From Lunatibacter salilacus (lineage in GTDB: Bacteria > Bacteroidota > Bacteroidia > Cytophagales > Cyclobacteriaceae), in the NCBI RefSeq assembly GCF_009797935.1, contig NZ_VOLC01000013.1, positions 1 to 64,000 of the forward strand: a stretch of 64,000 nt of DNA, given 5' to 3'. The notes under the pieces are model-generated. The model saw only the letters and a list, made by a program, of their open reading frames with translations. It made no database searches and was not told the DNA's origin. A program made the position numbers and the translations under genes. Shown here in pieces: positions 36,546 to 45,018 of the stretch (its first letter is position 1; each line of letters begins with the position of its first letter).

Positions 36546-37619
36546 CTATTTTTTTAATTTCTCTTCCTCTCCAAACAAAAAAGAGAACGGTTTAGTGCTT
36601 TCCTGAAGGTCAAAAATCCGTTTCATAATAGCCAACGTGGGAATAATCAAAATCATGCCAACCACGCCCCAGATAGCTCCCCCAACCAATAACCCGACAA
36701 AGGTAATTAGGGCATTCAGATTTACGTTGCTACCTACAATTTTTGGGGTGAGAAAATTACTTTCGATCAATTGGATTACAGTAAATGAGATAACCACCAT
36801 GAAAGGATAAAACAGGCCATCCATTGTCAGAAATGCGAAGATGAAGGGTAATATAGCCCCTAGAAAGGGGCCTAAGTAAGGAATTATATTCAAAAGGGCG
36901 GCGAAAATACCGAAAAATAATGCGTTTTTTACACCAATTAGGTAAAGAACTGCGGTATTCATCACGGCCAAAATCCCCATTACCTTAAAGACTCCCAAGA
37001 TATAGTACTGGACAACTTTTCTCAAAGATCTAATTTTTTCTTTTACGTGTTCATCATTGTGATCCCTAAATAACCGGGCGATAAACTCGGATAAATGATC
37101 CCGATAAATAAGCATGAAAAATATAAATACGGGAACTAAAACCACTCCGGCCAAGGAACCGATTGTATTTAAAAGCAAATTGGAAACGGTATCACTGTTT
37201 GATTCCAATAGATTGAAAATCTGAGATTTATCAATTCCATCTTTGATGCCTAAGTCAGCCCCAAAAAGGTTACTGGCTAATTTGTCTATATCCGACAAAT
37301 AGTTGTTTAATCGATCTGACACATCATCTAAATCCTTTGTAAAATTACGAACCTGCAAGATTACGAGGAGAACTATGCCTAGAATAACGACAATTGCGGA
37401 TAGCAAGGCAATGATCCCGCTTAATATTCGGGGAATTTTTTTACTTTCCATCCAATTACAAAACGGAATCATTAACATAGCAATGTATCCGCCCAAAAAT
37501 AATGGGATCAGCAGGCTTCTGCCGATTGTTAAAATAAAAACGATAACGATAATTAACAATAAGATAGCCAGAACCTTTAGGTAACCGGGGATTTTATACT
37601 TGTCCATAGAATTCTTCAC
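36546..37619 (-). CDS. AI-2E family transporter
   Basis: 357 residues with about seven to eight membrane helices: a pair at 13-60, one at 67-95, a cytoplasmic or periplasmic coiled part (about 95-150) and a C-terminal bundle with Y-L-G-P-F-L-G-A-I-L-P. The family (PerM/TqsA-like) includes autoinducer-2 exporters and sodium/proton antiporters; no specific substrate can be assigned. An internal ATG at 37607 is an alternative start. Confidence 0.9.
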   Translation of the reverse strand: MKNSMDKYKIPGYLKVLAILLLIIVIVFILTIGRSLLIPLFLGGYIAMLMIPFCNWMESKKIPRILSGIIALLSAIVVILGIVLLVILQVRNFTKDLDDVSDRLNNYLSDIDKLASNLFGADLGIKDGIDKSQIFNLLESNSDTVSNLLLNTIGSLAGVVLVPVFIFFMLIYRDHLSEFIARLFRDHNDEHVKEKIRSLRKVVQYYILGVFKVMGILAVMNTAVLYLIGVKNALFFGIFAALLNIIPYLGPFLGAILPFIFAFLTMDGLFYPFMVVISFTVIQLIESNFLTPKIVGSNVNLNALITFVGLLVGGAIWGVVGMILIIPTLAIMKRIFDLQESTKPFSFLFGEEEKLKK

Positions 37620-37980
37620 GGATAAATTTCATATAAATGTATACAAATAGATTAATTATTTTGAGGCTGTTTTGGATTAAGAAACAAACCCACCAAAAAG
37701 TATTGACAAATCGAATGCCGGAGGTTATAGGGCATTGTGGTTTGGTATTTAAATATTGGTGGGGAAGAAAAATCGATGTTTGGATTCATCGGATGAATAG
37801 GTAACCGCCTTTTCTAAATACCCCAGCATTTTTTCATTATTTAAAAAAACAGAGGGGCTCTTCCGGATCAGTAGATTCTTTTTTCAAATTGACAGCTATC
37901 CATTTCCTTGTTTCGACAGATTACTGCCATTCGCAATTACCCCACCCTCACGTTGTCAAACCTGATGTTCACGAACATTA
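37620..37980. other. Intergenic region upstream of the broken PKD gene
   Basis: About 360 bases, AT-rich near 37630-37680, with no clear gene. Near 37920-37950 the minus strand can be read I-R-F-D-N-V-R-V-G then stop, which resembles the end of Bacteroidota secreted sugar-binding domains. It is only a dozen residues after a frame change and may be chance. Confidence 0.3.
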
Positions 37981-39177
37981 TTGGCTCCGCCAAAAGTTAG
38001 TGTATATGAAATGGAAGCCGTTTCAGTAAATGTGCATAATTTCCCAACCGAAATTCTCTTTAAATTTGAAGACCCTGAGTATAACAACAGTGCAGAGAAA
38101 ATAGTACTACAACGGGACAAGTAAACGTATTTGAGTTGGTTCAGGTGAAGGCGTCTTAATGCTGATCCTGTTTCGATAAAAGTAGGTGAAAGTATTACCT
38201 TTACAGATGACTCAGAGGGAGACCCTACATCATGGACTTGGGAATTTGAGGGAGGAATTCCGTCGATGTCAACAGAACAAAACCCGACGATAGAGTACGA
38301 AACCTCCGGGCAATACAAGGCTACTTTAAAAGTATCGAATGAGGACACTGAAGATATAGTCACAAAGACCGAATATATAACGGTACGTGATCTGGTTCAG
38401 GTAACTGCGGATTTTTCAAGCGACAGAACTGTTATCTCGGAAGGGGAAATTGTCCGTTTTGAGGATTTATCTTTTGGTAATCCCACTGAATGGACTTGGA
38501 CTTTCGAAGGAGGTGATCCTGAAAATTCCTCTATACAGCACCCCGAGGTTCGGTATACCAATCCTGGAATATACAAAGTTACCCTTACCGCAAGCAACAA
38601 AGACACAGAAGCTATTACAACAAAGGAAGGTTATATAACTGTTGAAGAAAAGGAAATTGTCATTTCATCGGGGTTTTCTGCAGATGCGGACGGATGGACA
38701 ATCGTAGGTGATGCACAGGGGGGATCAAATATAGTGGCTTCCTATTCTCCTTTTGAAGGATTGGACGATTCCGGGTATATCTACGCAGAAGACAGAGTCA
38801 CGGGTGGAGTTTGGTGTTTTTCCGCACCAGAAAAATTTAGAGGAAACAAATCCGAATACTATGGGGGCACAATGTCTTTTTGGCTCATTCAAAAAAGCAA
38901 TATGCGTAACCAATTTAAAGCCAAAGACATTATTATCCGAAATGGCACTAAGGAAATCTATCTGTACCATAGCGAATACTCCGGTCTAACCTGGACGAAA
39001 TTTGAAGTGGAAATCAGTGAAGCGGGTGTATGGTTGATAGGAAATGACAGAGTCGCAACCAAAATTGAAATTGAAGAGGTGTTAGCTAACATTACGGCGT
39101 TTAGAATTAGGGGAGAATTTGAATATGGTCCAGATACAGGGGGGCTTGATAAGTTTGAATTAAAGCTGCCCCTTTAG
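37981..39177 (+). pseudogene. Broken secreted PKD-PKD-laminin-B protein
   Basis: The intact part is a frame from about 38149 to 39177; an internal ATG at 38266 cuts into the first PKD domain. It codes for two PKD domains (each with W-T-W-x-F-E-G-G and Y-K-A/V-T-L), then a laminin-B (IV type A)-like domain of about 170 residues (D-G-W-T-I-V-G-D-A-Q-G-G ... D-T-G-G-L-D). Upstream the same frame has stops at 38122 and 38146. Related sequence continues in a shifted frame (E-L-V-Q-V-K-A just before 38157), and further upstream a CBM-like piece can be read (V-S-V-N-V-H ... L-F-K-F-E-D-P). No signal peptide or start is left. Probably a decayed surface protein. Confidence 0.65.
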
Positions 39178-39204
39178 CCTATCTTTATTGATAAACATTT
39201 AGAA

Positions 39205-39246
39205 CCAAAATCCCACAGCGCATGCGCTGTGGGATTTTGGTTTTTG
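39205..39246 (+). terminator. Perfect 36-base palindrome, probable terminator
   Basis: Bases 39205-39240 are a perfect inverted repeat without loop, running from CCAAAATCCCACAG to its complement and centred on GCGCATGCGC, followed by TTTTT. As RNA it would make an 18-pair or near hairpin. It lies 27 bases after the PKD/laminin-B frame. Confidence 0.85.
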
Positions 39247-39755
39247 GGTATTTTTCATTGGTGCAGAATGCGGTACATTCATATTAACCGAAATTGGTAC
39301 TATTGTCATTTTCTAAATAAAAAATCATCATTCCTAAATCCCAAATTCAACTTCGCCAAAAAAACATAAATTTTTCCCATCTCCAATACCCAAAAATGAA
39401 TTTTATTGATTATTTTGTTGACGGAATAAAATTGCTTTAAACACACTTTATAGTCATTTACCTATACCATCCTTTTTGATGTAGAAAAAAAAATTTCCTT
39501 GCGGCACCCATTGAACAGGAGGATGAAAATGTACGAATGGGAAATGCTACCCTGAACACAAAACAGTTTATAGGGCAAACAAGGCATTTATTTCGATCTA
39601 GGATTCTAACGAGACCACAGGGCCCGAATTCGAATGGTAAAGGAAAGGTTGCCGTGCAAAAAGATCGAATCGGTAGCTGAAGGCGGTATTTTATTATTGC
39701 TCTACCACACCAATATAGAGGTATTCACAAAAATGGAATTTGACTATGCCTGCGA
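39247..39755. other. Gap before the SLOG-RyR gene, possible coding debris
   Basis: About 500 bases. From 39247 to 39480 it is AT-rich without signal. From about 39496 to 39678 an open stretch without start reads like a worn-out coding fragment (it contains G-K-G-K-V-A-V-Q-K-D), but no family can be supported. The promoter of the 920-residue gene must lie here. Confidence 0.35.
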
Positions 39756-42518
39756 ATGCTTCCACACCGCGCCATGATATATCTAACTTCAAAAAATCTT
39801 AAAACTCAATTAAAAGACAAAACTGTCATCAGTCATTCCGGCCATCGTGATCTATTGTCTGAGGACTTTCAAACGATCCGGGAAAAAGTTAGAGGCAAAC
39901 TGAAAGAAATTGTAAAGGGAAACCCAAATAAGTTTATTCTTATTACCGGGTTTGCGGAGGGGGCGGATGAGTTGGTTGCAGAAGTAGCAGTCGGTCTTGG
40001 GATCTCGGTTGTGTTATTGGTGATAGATAAAGAAAGTTTCCCAGCATTCGACCAAGAAGATTTGGAACGAATAGGCAAGATAGAGAGCAAAAAAAATCTA
40101 TTTATTTATAAGCTAGGGGCAAATCAAAGCACATCCAATCGAGCTCCATACGAGATTCTATGTGATTTACTAGTTAGCCATTCCACACATTTGATAGCTT
40201 TATGGGATGGTGTGGATACTGGGAAAATTGGTGGCACATCGGAGGTGGTCAAAAGCTTTAGAGAAAGGGCAAATCAAAAAGGCGAAATTCCGGGCATACT
40301 ATTCCATCTATTTACTCCCCGCATATCTAATGAAACCCCTAATGCAAATTTATACATAGACCATTTAATCTTACCTCGGAAAAAATATGATTGGGAGACA
40401 TCAACATTTGATAATGTTAAAAAAAGCGGAAAAAAAACCTTTAAATATTATTCTGATTTCATTTACCGGTTTGGTATTCCAATTCTTTTAGCGTCAATCG
40501 TGTTCATCATTGGTTGGAAAGGTTATCTTATAGACAACAATAACATCAATACAAATGGTAATGCTTTTTTCTTTGCAGCCAACCTTATAACATTAAATGA
40601 ATCTGTCTTCCCAAATCCTGTTTCCAGTTGGACAAAAACAGCACGAGTTTTTGGGGCAGGGTTGGCAGCCTATGGTTTTGGACTTGCATTTTACTTCGCT
40701 CTTGGCAAAGAAAACTTTCATCGGTTGAGGTTTTGGTTTTACAGAATATTTAATAGCAGGTTTTCTGTGGTCATAGGGCTAAATGAAGTCGCATACGATA
40801 TCATACAAGACTTACGAAGAAATAAGCCCTATCAATCCAAATCAAGAGTTGTAGTATTGAGTCAAGATATCAACACTCCCTACACAAGTTTGGCTAGAAA
40901 TGAGGGGGCTTGGATAATCAGTGGGATCCCTAGCGACAGCATTTCTCTACAAAAAACCTATTTTCATCGCGCGGAGCGGGTATTTGTAGTTACTGGATCT
41001 GAGGAGGAAAATGTACGTTGCGTTATGGAAATGGATCAGGTAGCTTCCAAAGGCAAAAAACCCATAACCGAGGATTGGTTTGTCCATATCCAGGACAGAA
41101 CGCTCAGACAATTGCTACAACAATCCATCAGTGCCCGCACCAACTATGCCCTGACGGTGTTTAGCCATGCGGATAATACAGCCCGTCGCATGTTGGCGGG
41201 ACTTCCTGAATTGAGAAGCCCGTCACTGACTACCTCAATCGCAATTGTAGGTTTTGGAGCGGTTGGAAAGGCATTGGTATTAAAATCTGTACTTCAATTG
41301 GTCTTTACCAAAACTCCAGTACCCAAGATAGTCGTTTTCTATACGGAAAATGAAACAAAAGCGGTGGAAGACTTTAAAAGTGAATACTCCTATCTGTTTC
41401 CGACAAGCGTTCAGGGCATAGAAGGTCCGTTTAAGAAATTAACTGATTGGACTTTTTTCGACGATCAAGGTAGCGAGAGCATTTCCGACCGCATTCTTTT
41501 TTTCCAGTTGCCTATGATTCACCAACATCTTTCCCATCCCCAAAGCCCACTACTGGCCAATGTTTTTAATGAGGGAAAGTTAAAAGTATTTGCATGCCTC
41601 AACACGGGTCTGGAAAGCGCTTCTTTTTTGACAGCCGTTTTGCCCGGATTGGAAGGGATAAAGCTGCAACAAGCGAGCTACGATATCCAAGCCTATTGCT
41701 TCTACAACTTTCCGGACGAGGAAGAAGAGGCCTATTTGGAACAGAAGCTAAATGCACTGGCGCCGCATATCCCTGTGAAATGTTTTGGCAACTATCTCTA
41801 TGAGTTTTCCTGCAACGCCATCCAAAACAGGGAGGCAGACCACTTAGCAAAACAAATTGCATTTTGGTACTACTTGCTGTATGATTACGGATCCGGACCA
41901 GAATCCGTCAGAAGATCAATCGAGATAGACGAGCGATTTTCAAAAATTATTTTAGAAATTAATAATTTACAAAAGGGTTTTCTATCAAATGACACCAAGG
42001 CGTCCAACGATGATGTAATGAAGTTAAAGATTGAAGGGTTAGAACAACTATGGCACCATGCCCTTACCGATAATCAACTGTTAGGTGATATGCAGAACAT
42101 GATGCGCTATTGCTGGAAAAGCTTATCCGAAACAGATAGAGAGGGCAACAGACAGGCGGCGGATCACCTGTGGGTAAAGGTGACAGAATTCAATAAATCC
42201 TGGTCACTCTCGGAAAAGCCATCAGACATTCAGCATTTTCAAAAATTCTGGGCAGAAAATGAAATCGAAGATTTAGGCCTGGTGGAACACCGCAGATGGA
42301 ATATGATGAAGATTCTGGATGGTTGGAGACCGTTTGATGGTAAAGATTGGGAAATTCACAAAGAAAACTACAAAGCACAAAAATTACACAATCTCTTGGT
42401 ACCGTTCAGGGATTTGCCACAAAAAGAACAAATAAAAGATATCCATCAGATAGAAGGAATCCCCTTCTTCATAGGTTTTCTTAGTAGATGCCTCTATAAT
42501 CAAAATATTCAATTTTAA
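39756..42518 (+). CDS. SLOG-2TM-TrkA_N-RyR multidomain protein, putative nucleotide-gated effector or sensor
   Basis: 920 residues; ATG at 39756 or 39774. N-terminal SLOG/DprA-like Rossmann domain (about 22-190: S-G-H-R-D-L, L-I-T-G-F-A-E-G-A-D-E-L-V-A, L-I-A-L-W-D-G, G-G-T-S-E-V-V). Two membrane helices follow (about 239-258 and 297-317) with A-R-V-F-G-A-G-L-A-A-Y before the second. Then come two TrkA_N/RCK-like Rossmann domains (F-S-V-V-I-G-L-N-E-V-A at 336-346; I-A-I-V-G-F-G-A-V-G at 495-504) and a C-terminal RyR domain (about 835-915: G-L-V-E-H-R-R-W-N-M-M ... D-G-W-R-P-F ... H-N-L-L-V-P-F). SLOG and RyR domains are predicted sensors or processors of nucleotide signals in bacterial conflict systems. 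A nucleotide-controlled channel is inferred from the 2TM-RCK order. It converges on the TIR-STING-like gene. Confidence 0.8.
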   Translation: MLPHRAMIYLTSKNLKTQLKDKTVISHSGHRDLLSEDFQTIREKVRGKLKEIVKGNPNKFILITGFAEGADELVAEVAVGLGISVVLLVIDKESFPAFDQEDLERIGKIESKKNLFIYKLGANQSTSNRAPYEILCDLLVSHSTHLIALWDGVDTGKIGGTSEVVKSFRERANQKGEIPGILFHLFTPRISNETPNANLYIDHLILPRKKYDWETSTFDNVKKSGKKTFKYYSDFIYRFGIPILLASIVFIIGWKGYLIDNNNINTNGNAFFFAANLITLNESVFPNPVSSWTKTARVFGAGLAAYGFGLAFYFALGKENFHRLRFWFYRIFNSRFSVVIGLNEVAYDIIQDLRRNKPYQSKSRVVVLSQDINTPYTSLARNEGAWIISGIPSDSISLQKTYFHRAERVFVVTGSEEENVRCVMEMDQVASKGKKPITEDWFVHIQDRTLRQLLQQSISARTNYALTVFSHADNTARRMLAGLPELRSPSLTTSIAIVGFGAVGKALVLKSVLQLVFTKTPVPKIVVFYTENETKAVEDFKSEYSYLFPTSVQGIEGPFKKLTDWTFFDDQGSESISDRILFFQLPMIHQHLSHPQSPLLANVFNEGKLKVFACLNTGLESASFLTAVLPGLEGIKLQQASYDIQAYCFYNFPDEEEEAYLEQKLNALAPHIPVKCFGNYLYEFSCNAIQNREADHLAKQIAFWYYLLYDYGSGPESVRRSIEIDERFSKIILEINNLQKGFLSNDTKASNDDVMKLKIEGLEQLWHHALTDNQLLGDMQNMMRYCWKSLSETDREGNRQAADHLWVKVTEFNKSWSLSEKPSDIQHFQKFWAENEIEDLGLVEHRRWNMMKILDGWRPFDGKDWEIHKENYKAQKLHNLLVPFRDLPQKEQIKDIHQIEGIPFFIGFLSRCLYNQNIQF

Positions 42519-42597
42519 TAATTAAAATATTCAAAATATGCTCTATTTTAAAAGCTTAGATATTATTTAATATAGGTAAATTTTTACTAGTTATAAT

Positions 42598-43043
42598 ATA
42601 AATTGTAATCGGCAGCTCTCTTCTGAATGGCTAAAAGCCGAGTGTCGATACTGCAACGGTTATGGGGTAAGCCAAGACAGAGATCAAGCGTTTTTATGGT
42701 TCCAAAAATCGGCTGAAAAGGGGTTTTCGGATTCGCAAAACTATGTTGGACTAGCATATGACATCGGACAAGGCACACCCAAAAATCACACGGAAGCGAG
42801 AAAATGGTATGAATTATCTGCCAAACAGGTGGTGTTCCGTTTCAAATGGCGAAGGGTCATAGGGTGAATAATGAACGATATACAGCTCTAAAAGAATCTG
42901 ATTTTTACAAATTTGATAGTGAAAGAGAGCAAAGTGGAATTGTAATTTATGATACAATTCGAAAATCTACTGGGTATGAAACATTTGTATTCGATTGGGA
43001 TTCAAGTTTCTCCATTGGGTATTTACTTAACGAGCGAAAATAA
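42598..43043 (+). pseudogene. Sel1-repeat gene remnant with frameshift
   Basis: From about 42598 to 42867 one frame without start codon reads as Sel1 repeats: G-Y-G-V-S-Q-D-R-D-Q-A-F-L-W-F-Q-K-S-A-E-K-G, then N-Y-V-G-L-A-Y-D-I-G-Q-G-T-P-K-N and A-R-K-W-Y-E-L-S-A-K-Q. Around 42830 the likely continuation moves to another frame (ATG at 42846 to stop at 43043, 65 residues of unknown type). No start and no signal peptide are left, so it is probably debris. The 65-residue frame could still be a separate small gene. Confidence 0.6.
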
Positions 43044-43163
43044 GATAGCTATTTGAAATATTGAATTAGGCCCTCATAAAATAGCCATAGTAGGATAAGA
43101 TAAGAAGGCATTTCTACAATCCTCTGCTTTAAATTTTAGAAGATTCCCTTTTTATCTTGGGAA

Positions 43164-44282
43164 TTATAAATAACCATCTCTCTTAAGGGAATCTACTAAC
43201 CCCTCAACCGAAGTAAATTCCAACAACCCTTCCCTAACCCGTTCCGAATCGTTTCGAATATGGTATTTGATAATGCCTTCGATTTTGTCCATTAGCTTTT
43301 CAGCAGCTTCGTTGAGAAGGGATATCCTTAGTTTGTTATCGTATTGGTGGGGGTGTTGGTCCATTCGCTTTCGAAGGCTTAGGAGTCTGGGAGATCGCTT
43401 TAAGGGATAGATGGTCCGGGGGATATCGACTACCGTGCCGTTAATATGGTCAAACCAAATGGCACCGTCTTTATCTGAAGGTATGAGTGCTAACTTTTCC
43501 GTTACCAATTCAAAGCCGGCTTCTTTGAGTCTTGCCTTCATGGCATTTACATCTTCCTCATAGGTATCAAACACACTGATAGGTCTGACTACTATCAGAC
43601 GTTTGATCTTGTCGGGATAATGGGAAATAAATCCTCCGTCTTTTAGAATTCTCCTCACAAAGTTCATATAATACCCCGTTGCCAAGCCGACTGCAGCGGA
43701 AATGTCTACTACTGGCAGGCCCTCATAAAAATCTGAAATAATATTATCCGTAAAGGAATAGGGAGAATCATCGGATACAAAGTTTTGAATAGGTTGTCGG
43801 AGCACCTTCTTCAGCTCTTTTTCCTCAAATGCCTTCACCGGATAGCACCGAATGCCCCGCAAATAAAATGGGATGTCTACACCATCTTGAACTAAAACCA
43901 AGTAGGGTAAGCCCAATGCATGAACCAAGCCCAGTTCATAGAATACATTGGGTGAAGGATTGGTTTCACCTTCTCTAGGCGTAATGTTAAAAACCACCAG
44001 GTCTGCAGTGTCGAGTTTTGAAAAAACATCCCGCTCTATACTGGACCCTTTCCATTCTTCCGGAAAGGTAATTGTTATGTTTTTATCGATTACCCCATGC
44101 TTCTCAAGAAATTCCTTACATTTCTTTTCCCGAAGGATTTTCTTTAATGCATTTCTGATCTGAATACTGCTGTCATTTTTTTCGCCCCGCATGGGCCCCA
44201 AGATGACAATTTCTAGTCTTTGGTCGGTGAAATAAGAGGTTTTAAACATATCGGTTTGGGTTTTAAAAAAAGAAATTTTCAA
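43164..44282 (-). CDS. TIR-STING-like protein (putative CBASS-type effector)
   Basis: 372 residues, no membrane helix. Residues about 20-150 form a TIR-like domain: L-E-I-V-I-L-G-P, T-A-D-L-V-V-F-N-I, and N-V-F-Y-E-L-G-L-V-H-A-L-G with Glu 116 in the NADase catalytic position. Residues about 185-345 resemble the STING cyclic-dinucleotide domain: V-G-L-A-T-G-Y-Y-M-N-F-V-R-R-I-L (198-213) parallels the human STING helix G-L-A-W-S-Y-Y. It is followed by K-R-L-I-V-V-R-P and V-V-D-I-P-R-T (284-290), at the place where bacterial STING reads the guanine base. TIR-STING proteins cut NAD+ after c-di-GMP-type signals in phage defence. No cyclase gene is seen. M12 is an alternative start. The STING assignment rests on motif recognition only. 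Confidence 0.75.
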   Translation of the reverse strand: MKISFFKTQTDMFKTSYFTDQRLEIVILGPMRGEKNDSSIQIRNALKKILREKKCKEFLEKHGVIDKNITITFPEEWKGSSIERDVFSKLDTADLVVFNITPREGETNPSPNVFYELGLVHALGLPYLVLVQDGVDIPFYLRGIRCYPVKAFEEKELKKVLRQPIQNFVSDDSPYSFTDNIISDFYEGLPVVDISAAVGLATGYYMNFVRRILKDGGFISHYPDKIKRLIVVRPISVFDTYEEDVNAMKARLKEAGFELVTEKLALIPSDKDGAIWFDHINGTVVDIPRTIYPLKRSPRLLSLRKRMDQHPHQYDNKLRISLLNEAAEKLMDKIEGIIKYHIRNDSERVREGLLEFTSVEGLVDSLKRDGYL

Positions 44283-44537
44283 AAATGCTTAACAAAAACC
44301 AACTCAGGTTCTTCAACCTCAATCTCTAACCCACACCCTGTTGATTAATTAGAAAATTTAACTTTACCCAAAATTTACAGAATTATTCAATATTTTTTTC
44401 GGATTTCTCTTAATTATCCAAAAAACCATCAAAACACAAACTGCTTTTGGTCAGGCATAACAAACCGATTAAGCACAAACTTGCCCTTAGATACATATAT
44501 TAATTCTTGTTTTGAAATGAGAATTTCTCGTTCCAAC

Positions 44538-44945
44538 CTACTTCTGAAACTCAAACCTAACGTTCAACTCTCCGGCTTTGTAGGTTTCTTGATCCACCTC
44601 CAAAACCATCTGTTCAGCAGAAAGCGTTACAATGCGGAACTGCTCTGGTCCGCCATTGAGCAAAATGGCTGTTTCGCCGGAATTGAAACCCCAATTTCCA
44701 GATCCGGCAACCGTAAGCATGGGGCCATTAGCGGTATAGGTATTTGTAGACGTAAATCTCACCGTATATCCTGCGCTCGGTTGATCGGCACCGTTTGCTG
44801 TTACTTTGACTAATCTCCAAGTTTGGGTAAGCAGGTCCTTTTTGGTAGGTGGGGGAGGTGTAGGCTGAGGATCATCTCCCTTTCCACAGGCAATAATGTA
44901 GGCTACTAGAAATAGATAGCAAATAAGTTTATATGTCGTTTTCAT
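44538..44945 (-). CDS. Small lipocalin-like lipoprotein
   Basis: 135 residues. Signal peptide with lipid Cys at 20 (Y-I-I-A-C), a Pro-rich linker (P-Q-P-T-P-P-P-P-T), then a beta-rich domain starting L-L-T-Q-T-W-R-L-V-K-V, as in Bacteroidota lipocalin-like (DUF4923/5004-like) proteins. It follows the large T9SS repeat protein gene by 73 bases and may be co-transcribed. Ligand unknown; surface or periplasmic. Confidence 0.8.
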   Translation of the reverse strand: MKTTYKLICYLFLVAYIIACGKGDDPQPTPPPPTKKDLLTQTWRLVKVTANGADQPSAGYTVRFTSTNTYTANGPMLTVAGSGNWGFNSGETAILLNGGPEQFRIVTLSAEQMVLEVDQETYKAGELNVRFEFQK

Positions 44946-45018
44946 AATTTCCCGTGTTTACAATTTGTGAATGAAGTAATGGAAAGGACCGAATTTGGCC
45001 CTTTCCTAAAAAATTGTG

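Noticed and set aside
37956-38363. Minus-strand frame of 135 codons across the broken PKD gene
   Set aside because: It is Ser-rich antisense of PKD sequence with no domain and no start context.
42846-43043. 65-residue frame as an antitoxin or partner of the TIR-STING-like gene
   Set aside because: It looks like the shifted continuation of Sel1 debris, lies on the opposite strand to the TIR-STING-like gene and has no toxin-antitoxin features.
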